From assembly GCF_022581195.2 (NCBI RefSeq), contig NC_061465.1:4776501-4840500 (forward strand): DNA of 64,000 nucleotides. The letters run 5' to 3'. This DNA is from Helicoverpa zea. Taxonomy: Eukaryota > Arthropoda > Insecta > Lepidoptera > Noctuidae. A model generated the notes under the pieces. The model was not told the origin of the DNA. It saw nothing but the letters and a program-made list of their open reading frames with translations, and ran no database searches. Position numbers and translations under genes: made by a program. Positions 1 to 11,433 of this stretch are shown here, piece by piece (position 1 is the first letter of the stretch; each line of letters begins with the position of its first letter).

Positions 1-394
1 GTGCCTCTGGCTTTATGAAAAACATGTTTTTCAAGGGATGTCTCAATATGTTTAAATTGATTGATGGTCTTAAGATTGATATTTTGGTCGTGTATTGTAT
101 TTTAGTGTTCGGTTTTGCAATTGTGTAACACGTGTTGGGAGACCTAGATAATGGGGACTTGCTGAAATAATAGGTTGTGGCTGAACAAATAACAGTTGGA
201 GTTCTGTCTAAAAATATTTATTTAATCTCCGCATGTGGTTGTTACTTAGTTGAATGTGGACTTCTATAACGTTTTTGTCGCGATTTTTTATATGACGTAT
301 AGGTATGTATTGAAGAAATTACGTCATCAATATTTTTTGACACAAGTACCTATTAAACGCACAACTTAACGAAATCGTAATAAATAAGAAATAA
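1..394. other. Non-coding AT-rich sequence
   Basis: No open frame, RNA gene or recognisable repeat is seen here. It may be intergenic or part of the first intron of Fas2, which lies downstream. Confidence 0.4.
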
Positions 395-894
395 ACCGGC
401 CAAGTGCGAGTCGGACTCGCGCACCGAGGGTTCCGTACAAATGCTGTATAGATAAAAAGTGAGTTTCGCGCCAACCGTTCAGTTTAGAACAATCATAGTT
501 ATGGTAATTTCGTGAGAGTCAAAATAGTTAATATTTTTTATTTTATAATATAACTAAAATAGTAGGCCAGTACCTTGTAAAAGTTATTTTATTGAAGTTA
601 TTTATATACAACATTTTATAGTCATCATTCAGAAATCTGATTGAAAATAACTAATTATGTCTTAAAGGTCATGGGGCATATCTGACCCGCTTTGTAAAAA
701 GTGGCGGACATGAATCAAAGTAGTTTTAAATCGTGGAGAATGGTATGACGTTTCTTTGAATATAATATTTTATTAAAATTCCATGGAGACGAATGTCCAG
801 GATCGTTTGAAAAATATAAAAGACAAGCAGTTTCAGAGGATTGTACAGGTTGCAATGCTAGTTTTTATTGTTAAAGAATTTTCATAAAGAAGGA

Positions 895-1115
895 AGATGC
901 CAATTCGGATGACCAGGATCTGATGAGGATCTGGAAACCCTGAGAAATCGAGGGCAACTCTTGAATATTGTAGGCACGCATCGAGTCATAACCAGGCATG
1001 TGAGTGTATTTTTGAGGGTACTGGTAAACAGTGAAGGTTTGGAGCTGATTTGATTATGGAGACTACAGAGAGTCGAGGGAACTCCTGAACGGTATGTTGC
1101 AACTACCACGTGTTT
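895..1115 (+). repeat. Left arm of a long diverged inverted repeat
   Basis: Segments here reappear in reverse complement at 1712-1935. Shared landmarks include the GATCTGATGA region, GAAATCGAGGGCAACT (opposite AGTTGCCCTCGATTTC at about 1877) and the CAGTGAAGGTTTGGAGCT region (opposite AGCTCTAAACCTTCACTG). The arms are clearly diverged and gapped, so this is an old foldback or two opposed copies of one repeat. Confidence 0.6.
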
Positions 1116-1711
1116 GGGTTTATTTTATTCGTATTGGCGAAGACTTTCCACATAGATAGGTTTGACTGCCATTGTGGGATCGATAGCAAAGATCAGATAT
1201 AGTTATGGGAACTCCTTTACAATTTATAACGTAACCTTGTGTTGGAGCTTATTTTATTTTAGGTGACGAGAATTCACTACTAACTTGGGTTAAAGCAGCC
1301 ATTGCAGGAATGGGATCTTTTATTTTTGAGGGATTAATCACCTAAAGAGCCCCAGTTTCAGGTTTTTTTCGAAACCGCCTGACGACTTGTAGCTGTCGAA
1401 TTGTAACAACGACTTCTAGAGAGTAGGATTCGCGGCTGCTGGCTTTACGTTTCTAGAGCCTTGACAAAAGTGTAAACAAATCCAACTTCAAACATATAAA
1501 AAAGCAACAAGAAAACAAAAGCAAGAAAGAAATTAAAAAGATGTTAGGTGCATCGGTCTAGAAGTCGGTGTCTAGAGGATGCATCTATATTTATTTAACC
1601 ACCGAGATCTAGATCGATGCATATAAACAGTTTTCTTGTTGTTTTAGAAGTTGTTTTTTTTTTGTAAAAAGTTTTTATTTTTAACTTTTGTGAAAAGTTC
1701 TCGTCAATACA

Positions 1712-1935
1712 AATAATATAAGCCCAAACACGACGTAACTAAAACATACCGAGTTCTCTCGACTTTCTCACGTCTCCATCATCAGATAAGCTCTAAACCT
1801 TCACTGTTTGATAGTATCACCAGACATACATCTGAGAATCAAGTTTTAATCCTATGCATGCCTACAATTTCTGATAGTTGCCCTCGATTTCTCAGGATTT
1901 CCATCATCAGATCCTGACCTGATGACAATGGAAAT
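1712..1935 (-). repeat. Right arm of the long diverged inverted repeat
   Basis: Reverse complement counterpart of 895-1115, separated by about 600 bp of non-coding sequence. It ends near the conserved CAGATCCTGACCTGATGACA motif. Confidence 0.6.
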
Positions 1936-2280
1936 AAACGGCGAGTATACTCTTTCACTACAAAGAAATGATTTCTCAAATCCGTCAAACTTGGTCGTTT
2001 AAATTCCCCATTGAAATGAGGAAAATATTTGATGTTTACACCTGATTTTCTCTAGATTCCCATGGTTCACATTGATGCGACTAATGCCATAGTAAATCAG
2101 AGCCTTTATCATTATACTGTGCTATATTTCGTTCGTATCCGCCGTGGGTATGGTTTTCATACTAAGGTGCCCAATGACCTTTGAATGATTTAAAATTTTT
2201 CACAGTTTAGAGGCCATTATATTTAAGAAGTGTTTGATATGAATTTCACTTTTTATTCAAAACTTTAATATCTCTACGCG

Positions 2281-2952
2281 TTCATGTGAAAAAGGGTAGG
2301 TAGTAAGTTTATAATTATTAAAAAAATATTTTATGTCATGTAAGCAAAAATAATATTTTAATATTTTATGTAACTTCAAATTTATCATTTTCGCCATTTT
2401 TCCTTTATCTGTACTATATAACGTTGCTTCGTGCCGAATTTTAAGATTCTGAGTTCACGGGAAGTACCTTGTAGGTTTTGATTCCCTAGCATGTGACGGA
2501 AATTCGTCTAAGGTGTCGGTAAAACTGCTGTATCTTTTGATTGCGTTAACTTAGAAGTTTGATTTTTTCATAGCTTAAAGGGACAATAGACCTAGGTATT
2601 TGGTATAAATTTCAATTTGGTACCTTTATTCGTTCATGAGAAATAAGGTAGTAAGTTTCATTTTATTAAAATATTTTTATTATATTATATAACAAAAAAA
2701 ATGAGATATTCGCAATTTTTCCTATATTTGCATTGTATAACAATGCTTCATGCCAAATTTCAAGATTCTGAGTTTACGGGAAGTACCCTGTAGGTTTTGA
2801 TTCCTTTGCGAGTGTCGAGAATTTGTTGAAAATATCGACATAATCGGTTGTATATTTTGATTGGCTTGGCTTAGAAGCTTGATATTTTCACAGCCTAAAG
2901 GGACAATAGACCCGAGTATTTCATGTGAATTTCAGCTTGATACGTTCACGCG
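2281..2952. repeat. Two direct repeat units of about 320-350 bp
   Basis: Unit one (from 2281) and unit two (from 2633) share, in the same order, a GTAGTAAGTTT motif, a poly-A/T tract, CAAGATTCTGAGTT-like and GGGAAGTACC motifs, a TTGATTCC motif, a CTTAGAAG motif, and AAAGGGACAATAGACC. The copies are diverged but collinear, so this is a tandem duplication inside the larger dispersed repeat. Confidence 0.7.
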
Positions 2953-2972
2953 TTCTTAAGATAAAGGGTCTT

Positions 2973-3000
2973 GACAGACAGACAGACAGACAGACGGACA
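2973..3000. repeat. (GACA)n microsatellite
   Basis: About six GACA units with one GACG interruption, next to the right end of the dispersed repeat. Such simple tracts often sit next to the ends of these lepidopteran elements. Confidence 0.9.
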
Positions 3001-3055
3001 ACAAAGTGATCCTATAAGGGTTCCGTTTTTTTCTTTCGAGGTACGGAACCCTAAA

Positions 3056-4888
3056 AAACCTCTATATTAATGAATTTAATTCAATTAAAACCAAGTCAAT
3101 AATCGAACCAACCAATGAAATGATAAGAAACATAATTCGAATATTTCGCGAGACCAACTTCGACGCGTGATTACCCTCCATTACAAGTACAAAGGTATTT
3201 ATTTGTTGTTCGAATTCCACATTCAAATGAAATACACTCGAACATCAAAGAGTCTTCATGCGGTCGCGGATGTACGATTTTACGGTTCACTTATTAGAAA
3301 TTACATGTGGAACATTGCTATTTAATTCCGCTGCTTGTTCGTAATTTAAAATTACTGTTTGCTTGTAATTAATCGGACTTATCCGATGGAATGCAATTAA
3401 GTTGCGGTATTTTGATTTGTGTTTCAGCAATGAGGTCAGTTATCTTATTTATTTAATAATTAATTAGGTATATTTGACCTATTTAGTACCTAGTAATGTT
3501 TGTTGCAAAATAGGTGAAACCGTATCATGTCTAAATAATGGTAATTGCAACCATCAATTAAGTAAAGCATGCAATTGAATGTAATATGATAGGCAGTAAG
3601 TAATTACGCTATTGTAAAATCGAATGGGATATTGAAAAAATGAACCGCGAGGTTTTGAATGGGCACCCATACCGACAATGGGTGAAAGCAAATTGCTGAG
3701 AATAGGACAAAAGGCGACCCGTCTATTTTTATTTTCTGCTGTGAAAGCGTCTTAACGAATTAATCCAGCCATGGCCGATTCAAGCCGATTCGCTTTAGTA
3801 CCCCTTCCGCTGCTATTTGAGTTACTTTGGGAACAAAACCACAATCCTTCGACGTGATTGATAGATAAGATTTTCGAATTGACAATGATTTCGCCTCCTT
3901 TGTTTCACTTTCAGAAACCTTTGAGCACTTTATGAGCAACCGGCCTATGTTATTACGCGAAATTAATACGTGCCGATACGAATTTATTATCTAGCTCCGA
4001 ACGTAGTAATAATAGAAATTGCGAATTTGTTCTACCCAACAATTTAGTCGGGTAATCGCAAGCGTGCGCTATTCCTTAAATTTCCCCTAGTTTGAGACGC
4101 CCCTACCGGAATTCCTTATTCATTTGTGGCATTACATTAGGCGTATTGTTCCAAAATGAGACGTTGAAAGAAAATACAAATGGCATCTTTTATTGAGTTT
4201 CCGGAATGTGTTGTGTTGTAAAATTGTTTGAAACCCGAGTTTTATGGCCTTTAAATGGAATGGAGGAACTGCAATTAAAAGATCCAATGAGGACTTGTTC
4301 TTGGTGAGGCGAGGGAATTAACATGTCTGTTGCGGGCCGCTCTCATCAACATAAATAAAATTCAGGCAATATTAACATATTGGCAAATAGGGAAGGCAAC
4401 AGTTTTTAAAACTTAAACTCAATTCAATATTTTCTCTCAACGCACCAAACGGTTCGATTTCTGATCGGCGGGGTGTCCTAAATAGAGTCCATATAAAGAC
4501 TTTTAATTCATTAGCTATTAGTTCTAGCGGGAATAAACGAAGTAGAAATAGCATACCCAGCAATGACATCTCGGGGAGTAAATTTTCAAAAATAAAGGTT
4601 TATATTCATACCTGCCTTTTTTAGAAATGGAAGGAAAATCCAAGAAACCTGATTAAAACGACTTCCTCGTCTGATTAAATATTCCAAATACTCATCCGCT
4701 TTGATTCCGTACGGGGCTGTTGAATTTTTTTTCTCGGGATAATTTTTCGATCAGACCCAATGGCATTCTTTGAATATTTTTCTTTGGAGTGAACGTGCTT
4801 GCTCATGCTATCAGTACAAAAATATAATCAGCGATGTTTTATAAAAGTAAGTTACAATTCTATTTCGATTAGAGCAGCGAAAGAAATA
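3056..4888. other. Non-coding sequence, nothing recognised
   Basis: AT-rich sequence with only short chance reading frames. The longest is 65 codons on the minus strand at 4372-4569 and has no family resemblance. No repeat, RNA gene or splice-supported exon was recognised. Confidence 0.4.
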
Positions 4889-4895
4889 GAGAGTT

Positions 4896-5207
4896 GTTGT
4901 TGTTGTTGCAGCCTTTTTTTTATCGTCCCACTGCTGGGCACAGGCCTCCTCTCACATGGAGAAGGATTGAGCATTAATCACCACGCTTGCTCAATGCGGG
5001 TTGGTGATTTCAGACTTTATAGTCCAGGTTTCCTCAAGATGTTTTCCTTCACCTTTTTATCAGCCATTGGTGTCTAAGTATACTTAGAAAGTACATACAA
5101 ACTTAGAAAAGTTGCATTGGTACTTGCCTGACCCTGGAATCGAACCCACACCCTCATACTCGAAAGGTTGGTTCTTTACCCACTAGGCCACCACGACTAT
5201 AATAATC
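4896..5207 (-). mobile_element. tRNA-headed SINE, minus strand
   Basis: On the minus strand the element starts near 5207 with a pol III promoter: an A-box-like TGGCCTAGTGG (5180-5190) and a B-box GGTTCGATTCC (5136-5146). A body of about 200 bp follows and it ends in a simple CAA-type tail (4896-4910 region). A 7-bp direct repeat, GAGAGTT, flanks it at 4889-4895 and 5208-5214, consistent with target-primed insertion. The 3' half carries the CCCACTGCTGGGC motif common in lepidopteran SINE/LINE tails. It has no coding capacity and depends on a partner LINE. Family name not assigned. Confidence 0.8.
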
Positions 5208-5355
5208 GAGAGTTAAATATTTTTAATTAAATACTTTTCTAAAAATACTTTATACTTTATTAAAACATAAGTAATAATAAAAATTACAGGAAAAATCTGA
5301 AATAACCAGCTCAATTATCGGAGGGAAAGGAAAATTCTAAGAAATATTCCATTTA

Positions 5356-5493
5356 GAGCCGATTTCTCAATCGCCAGATAACGTTTATCTGAAAAATATG
5401 TTTGACGTTTTGACAGCTTTTATATAGAAAATATGTCAAACCGCCATATTTATTCCTCAGATAGAAGCTAACTGATGATTGAAAAATCAGCCC
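5356..5493. mobile_element. Small TIR element, Harbinger-like MITE
   Basis: About 138 bp with imperfect terminal inverted repeats of about 40 bp: GAGCCGATTTCTCAATCGCC on the left, and a matching GGGCTGATTTTTCAATCATC on the opposite strand at the right end. It is flanked by TTA on both sides (5353-5355 and 5494-5496). A 3-bp TTA/TAA duplication is the signature of PIF/Harbinger transposition, so a non-autonomous member is likely. The interior also folds (TATGTTTGACGTTTTGACAG opposite TATGTCAAACC). Confidence 0.65.
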
Positions 5494-5710
5494 TTAATTA
5501 TTTTCTAATGCGACGACTAATATTGATCAAGAAAATCTAAACTATTATTGGAAATTTTATGGCTTTACGAAATTGATAATGGTAAGGAATATATTAATGG
5601 AAGCCACAAAAGGTTATTAATTGGATTCTATTACATAGATAATGCTATACACGCCCCCGCCCTCGTCGGCTATATTTAACTTACACGTCACTAGAAGGAG
5701 AAAATACATT

Positions 5711-5897
5711 AAGGGTCAATCCCCACTGAAAGAGCAGCGGCCGGCAGCGGCCGGTAGCGGCCGTAAATGCAAGTGATTGAGCGCGAGCGCGGCGGGCCGA
5801 GCGGCGCCGCGCTGGGCCGCGCCGCGCCGCGCTCTTACATTGTCCGTGCTCTTACGGCCGCTGCCGGCCGCTGCTCTTTCAGTGGGAATTGACCCTT
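5711..5897. mobile_element. GC-rich foldback MITE-like element
   Basis: About 187 bp with near-perfect inverted arms: AAGGGTCAATCCCCACTGAA at the left pairs with the right end with one mismatch, then both arms run through AGAGCAGCGGCCGGCAGCGG. The left arm has one extra CGGTAGCGGC-type unit. The core is almost pure G+C (GCGCGAGCGCGGCGGGCC and similar), which is extreme against the AT-rich surroundings. ATT flanks both ends (5708-5710 and 5898-5900); TTA is an alternative reading if the arms are cut differently. No open frame. Best read as a non-autonomous DNA transposon. Confidence 0.75.
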
Positions 5898-5900
5898 ATT

Positions 5901-6908
5901 ACGACATTCTGTCACCAATTTAGAAAAGGCTTTGTTCTAAAAATACGCTAAACAATCAATAGGTTAGTATACGTGCATCGTGGCTATTCAGTAGATGAGT
6001 GAGGCAGATAAGAAATGATAAATGCAACTGCACTGATTGTCTTAGTTGTCATAGCAATTAACAGTGTTTTCACACTGGCGGATTTTTCGCTAGGTTTTTC
6101 CGACACGCTCGGATCATATGGGCTTTGCGCGTAGGTATACGAGTGACAGAAAACAATTGACAACTACCAATACAACAAATGGACGTTTAAAACCGAGCGA
6201 GATTATTGCCGCCCGGAATATTATGTTTAGCGTATATTTTGCAACGTGCGATTAAAATCCGCCACAATATGAGCATAAAAATAACGTGTAATTTAAAACT
6301 GAAAATGGTATTTACAGTATTTATTATTCAATTGTTTGATTGTTATTCAATAGGAAACGGTTTGACTCAAATTGGTTTGCGGTATCTACTAATAGTATTA
6401 TTTTGTAGTTACATAAAAATAACATTCAGTATAAAATGTAAATACCACCCAATCGTGGTAAATACACATGAGCATTTACGTTTTTTAAATTATTATTTAC
6501 TGAAACAAGTACGTAGCTTGAAAGTATACATTCTATTTATATAACAATCACTATGATGAACTTTTATTTTTCTTTTCTTTAAAGAAAGTCTTCATCGTAG
6601 GTACATCAAACTACAACTCTTACGACTAAATCTGATAATATTTATGTTTACATTCCGACTTATTGTAACCAATCAAAATAGTACCTACCTCCACTTGTAG
6701 AGGTTAATTTAACCTGCAACCCAGTATGTAAGATAATATACTACACATTTTTTCATCCCTTCAAATAGAAAACTTCCCCATACGTTTCCCCTGCTTCGCC
6801 TAGAGCTTATCTAACCATCCTCGGATAAATCAACTGGAAAATTGAAAACCGGGATTCCTTCCCCACGAAACTTAAGACTAACTTTGATTAACAGAATACA
6901 CCTACCTG
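5901..6908. other. Non-coding sequence, nothing recognised
   Basis: AT-rich. A 112-codon open frame (6206-6544) shows no domain, signal sequence or splice context and its composition follows the local AT bias, so it is not called as a gene. Confidence 0.4.
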
Positions 6909-6917
6909 ATTAAAATT

Positions 6918-7182
6918 AGACGACCTCGATGGCGCAATGGTCATCATGCCGGACCGCCGAACCTGAGGTCCCGGGTTCGATTCCCGGTTCGGTCGACATT
7001 TGTGTGATGAGCATGCTTGTTGGCCGTGGTCTGGGTGTTATGATATGTATTTATAAATATGTATATATGTAGCTATATGTAGTTTATCAGTTGTGTTAGC
7101 ACCCATAACACAAGTTAATAAATAACTTACCATGGGGCTAACCGACCGTGTGTGAAAAAGGTGTCCTGACATTATTATTATT
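6918..7182 (+). mobile_element. tRNA-derived SINE with (ATT)n tail
   Basis: A tRNA-like head carries an A-box TGGCGCAATGG (6930-6940) and a B-box GGTTCGATTCC (6974-6984). A tRNA-unrelated body of about 190 bp follows and it ends in ATT repeats. The insertion is bounded by the 9-bp duplication ATTAAAATT at 6909-6917 and 7183-7191. The head resembles Metulj-type SINEs described in butterflies, but the family name is tentative. It is not a functional tRNA gene: the tRNA part runs straight into the SINE body and tail. Confidence 0.85.
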
Positions 7183-7191
7183 ATTAAAATT

Positions 7192-10100
7192 CGTTGCCAA
7201 TTTCTATTAGTTCACTGCCTTATTGTTTAATTTTGAATACGGTATGGTTACTTTAAATTGTAACTTAGTTATTTGAAGTGCTATCTGCACAATATCGACT
7301 GTTACCAATTTAAGTAGAACTACAGACAAAGATAAATTGCCACAAGATTGATACTCAACACTGGCTTTGTTTCTACTGCTTACCCAACTTCTAGATAGGT
7401 ATAAAGAACTTTTCTCATACAATGGAAAGGTACGCTTGAGTTAATACAAACCTACTAAGAGACTCGTACTCTTTCAAGCGATTTATCGACTAAAGAAAAT
7501 AGAGAGAATCGTAAATCAATGTGTTTTCTAAATGCACCAACAATTGTTGTGTAGCCAACACATGTTGTATGGGCACAACAAAAGTGCGACAACATTTTCC
7601 ATTATAAGTGAACACAATTGTGTATCGATAGCATCGTTGCTTTATCTCGGAATACGTGTCGATATAAAATAGAATTGCGATGTATCTATCACGATAGAAT
7701 CGCATAAAAGGGCAAGCGGCTTGATTCTGCGACTTCTTCAGATGAAATTTAGATAAGGATGCGTCCTCACGCAGCTCTCTTGCTGTAAGTAATTGGATGG
7801 GGCGGGCGTGGGGCGGACTTATCGACACTCGTCAATCGCAATAAAACTCGGCAAATCGCAGTGTGTGGACGGTCACTTATACTCTATATAAAGATACATA
7901 GAGGAGTAATGACTCCGCTATGCAGTTATTACTGTAATTTGGAAATCAAATGCATTTACCGATTTGCGGTTAAACTACTGTAGCTTCGATAGATCGTTTT
8001 GAGTGCAATTGCTAAATAATTAGTTTTGCTATTACGATTTGTTAGATATTGGTACACAGAGATGTTATTTTAGATCCTCTTGAAGTTGTACTTAAAAAGT
8101 ATAATATTATGATTATATTGTGCACGTCACCAACAGTTGAACTAATTTATCAAGAGAACAGTAAGAAGTCATCAGCTTGAATGTCTGACGTCCAAAAGAA
8201 GATTATTATATTTCCCATGAATTTCACTGCGGGATGTACAAGCAACATTTATTAAGGTTATTTAGGTAAATGTCCTTTAAATAATAATAAGCCCATGTCG
8301 ACAATACAAATGACAATAGAATTTTAATTATACAAACCTGATCATACGGTCCATTTATTTTCATCTGTTATGTTACGGAACTCGATTAAATAGGTACCTA
8401 TAATTTAATTATGTGTATAAAGCAATATTAATTAACATCGTAGTTATTGTTTGCAAATACTGACAAATTATATAATAATTTCTATAATTTCGTCTTGTAC
8501 CGACTGTGTCTAACTGTTTCTATGTTTTCTGTTACAGGTATGTACAAATGACAACACATCACATCACATCTTTGAACAAAATAGAAGGTAAAAAAGTATA
8601 CGTATCTTAACATTTCTATATTCGGTTAAATCTCAAGTGTTTCACGATTTAGATAAGGGTAACTCCACACCGAGCTACAAATTAGTCGTATCGCGCACTC
8701 GTAAAGCTCAGCAAAGATAACCTCCGAGTTTTAGCGCCCAACTATAAATACTCCGTAATAAATTTGTCGTTACACAGAACTATCTGACACTCAGGAAATT
8801 ACCGGTTCACTGAATAACCCTTATTTTTACTCCGTCCAAATTAAGAACTCACACAGTTTTAATTAACATTTCCTAATGAATTCACACTTAGCAACAGCAC
8901 TTCATTAAATTTTACTTTCGACACCACATAATACACACCCGCTGAGGTTTCACTCCGTTAAAATGTACTTACGTTAAAAAATGGACCATAATTTATGGAT
9001 CATAATTTTAACTTTGAAGACCACAAAATGGGGAACACAACGAAGGCTTATAAAATTATGAACAAAGTCCCAGTCAATATTATTTTATTACAATATTCGA
9101 CAGTCAACAAAGGAACGCGAGACAAAGGACCTTTTTTGACGGCTCATAAAACTTAATTTGGACTCCCCCTAAATATAAATAACCACAAACATAGTTCTAC
9201 TAGAACACTTGAAGCTCTCTTATTACAAATGTGTTCGAAAATTGAAATCTGTTAACGGATTTTTTCTATTTGAACAAAGAGCGTTTCGTTCTATTTTCTA
9301 ATTTCGGGTCCGATTACGTCACATGGAAACAAAGACCTGTTGATGCAACTCATAAACAAATGAAGGCACTGAATGAAATGTGCATTTCGTTCAATTACTC
9401 ACATGTTTTTATTAAAATGCTATTTATATGTACGATGTTTTCGTGTCAAATGTTAAGTTTATTTATTGGTTTGTTAATGAATGAATGGGAATTAAGATTA
9501 ATTGTTTTTATTCATTTCCTGTTTGGTGTTTCGTTTCCGTTTTTACCCGAGTTACTGACGTATTTAAAACTTGATGGGAAATTGTAAACAAAAGTATATT
9601 TTACGATAAGTATTTTATTGATAATTAAAAATGTTTTATTATGTACAATATTTTACATTGATACTGGCACGCAACAAAACAATGCATTCCCTACAACCAT
9701 AATAAAAATCGATCCTCTCCCGTTCACGGAGTCATAAAGTTCGCATGAACGCACGAACTGTATTACGTTTTCTTGTTAACGACAATTATGTCGCACATTT
9801 CGGGGCCCACGAAATATGTGAAGGCATTAAAATGATTTTTATTGTTCTTCGTAAAAGCGGGACCACGTGTAACAAGCATTGTACGAGTATTACTTAATAC
9901 AGATGTACGATTTCGTAATATCGGATTAACGCCGGATGGTCGTGTAAACACGTGCAAGGATTGTTATTAGTTCATTATGTCACTTCATAGGCTTGGAAAT
10001 GACATGGTTTATTACAAGCGAGCACCAATAATTAATACCATCATTTTATTGGCCCTTTGATCTTGTAATTCGGAGTTCAATTACAGTTGTTACATAAAAC

Positions 10101-11267
10101 GTATTTACATAACGATTAAAATTATTACAAAATGCCTCGGTCTGTAACTAAACAATTATGAGCACAATCGCAACCGATTACTTAAATCTCGAATATTAAA
10201 AAGCCTTTTTCCCCTTTTTCCCCTTTTTGCTTCTTTGTTGATAAAATAATTCATCACTTTCAACACTTAGCATGAGTAATCCGAGATGAGTCTATTTTTC
10301 ATAAAGTTCTAACAAAAAATGTGTGACGTAATGCTCTTAATATTAAACGCCATACTTTCACATTGTCGTCGCTTTGAAAGAAAGATTGCTTTTTACGAGT
10401 GGATGCGTACCAGATGATTACGTTTTCTGTCGCCGGCTGAACGTTCCCGTTTCGGCTTATATGATTTACATGGGAATTTAAGCCACGAGTTTAATAAAGA
10501 CAACATAATTTTTGATAGAAATTTCTCTTGTCATCGCTATCGGTAATGGAATCGGAGTAGAACAATATGTCGATAAGTAAGGCACCGTAGAGTGGATTTT
10601 AATTTAATATCCGCCATTGTGATAATAAACTTACATTACGGAACTTATTGCTGTAATTTGGTATTAAAACTTTTACTTACGTGTCGTAAAGTCTTTATTA
10701 ATAGAAAGGAAACTTCGATTACTGTCATTAAATTATTAACTACTACTTTTCAATCAATATTTCTAGAACAAAGGAAAGTCATTATTTCTATTCTAATAAG
10801 TGCTATTATTGTTGTGAACGGGGGAAACATTAGCTATAAAAAATCTGCAGAACGGCATTAAAATGAATGTAACACGCCTTTTGAATATCAAAGGTGCACA
10901 AGCTACTATTATAAGTTTTGTATAGGAAACCATAATAAATGTAGTATCAGTAAGTACTCGTCGAATTACCCTGCAGGGGGCGAGCCTCCACAGGGATTCT
11001 GACTCATTCGGGGTCAGGGAACTTTGTTAATGCACTTTACGTCACATGAGTCTATTTGTTTATTTTAGCTACAATTCCACATAGAATAAGTTTATTACCG
11101 TGCTATTAAGTTGTTGAGAGCAGGGACAGTGGTCTCGAGTACCGGGGACGGAATTATACCTCTTAGCTCTACTGAAGTACCGGCACTCATGAAAACTTTA
11201 GAGTAGTATGTTTGAAGTAATGGAAAAATAATGGAGCTTCAGTTATGTAGTGAGAATTTAATGGGAT
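7192..11267. other. Non-coding sequence, nothing recognised
   Basis: About 4 kb of AT-rich DNA. Reading frames of 64-112 codons (7490-7828 minus, 9270-9587 plus, 10592-10861 plus) lack domains or conserved motifs and are probably chance. A pyrimidine tract of CCCCTTTTT units lies at about 10206-10230. No SINE, TIR or RNA gene was seen. Confidence 0.4.
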
Positions 11268-11281
11268 TGACTTTGTGTATT

Positions 11282-11419
11282 TTGAATTGACAAAATAATT
11301 ATTATCGCAAGACGGCTGGCAGGAGCTGGATGCGAGAAGCCGAAAATCGATCTCAGTGGCGTGCACTTGGAGAGGCCTATGACCAGCAGTGGACTGCGAT
11401 AGGCTGATGATGATGATGA
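11282..11419 (+). mobile_element. 5'-truncated RTE-type LINE, 3' end
   Basis: The last codons of an RTE-family reverse transcriptase ORF can be read from about 11308. They include WMREAENRSQWRALGEAY and QQWTAIG, followed at once by a stop and a TGATGATGATGA tail, the usual 3' end of RTE LINEs. A 14-bp target duplication, TGACTTTGTGTATT, flanks the insertion at 11268-11281 and 11420-11433. Only about 140 bp were copied, so it is a dead fragment. A second, shorter copy lies at 46159-46236 on the other strand. Confidence 0.8.
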
Positions 11420-11433
11420 TGACTTTGTGTATT

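Larger units (their letters stand above)
395..3055. repeat. Composite dispersed repeat with inverted ends
   Basis: The block opens with a GC-richer motif (GGCCAAGTGCGAGTCGGACT at about 398) followed by AGGGTTCCGTAC. It closes with the inverted form GTACGGAACCCT at about 3041-3052, after a GACA microsatellite. This paired start and end is familiar from abundant lepidopteran interspersed repeats. The interior is a mosaic: a diverged inverted repeat (895-1115 with 1712-1935) and two direct units of about 320-350 bp (from 2281 and from 2633). No coding frame is maintained. The exact family and outer boundaries cannot be fixed without a repeat library. Confidence 0.6.

Noticed and set aside
2973..3000. 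Regular short repeats that might suggest a CRISPR-like array
   Set aside because: A simple GACA microsatellite with no spacers, in a eukaryotic genome.
6206..6544. 112-codon open frame
   Set aside because: No domain, no homology I recognise, AT-driven composition and no splice or promoter context.
6918..6992. tRNA gene
   Set aside because: The tRNA-like A and B boxes belong to a SINE with body, ATT tail and target duplication.
9270..9587. 105-codon open frame with hydrophobic stretches
   Set aside because: Hydrophobicity follows from T-rich sequence; no recognisable family and no supporting gene structure.
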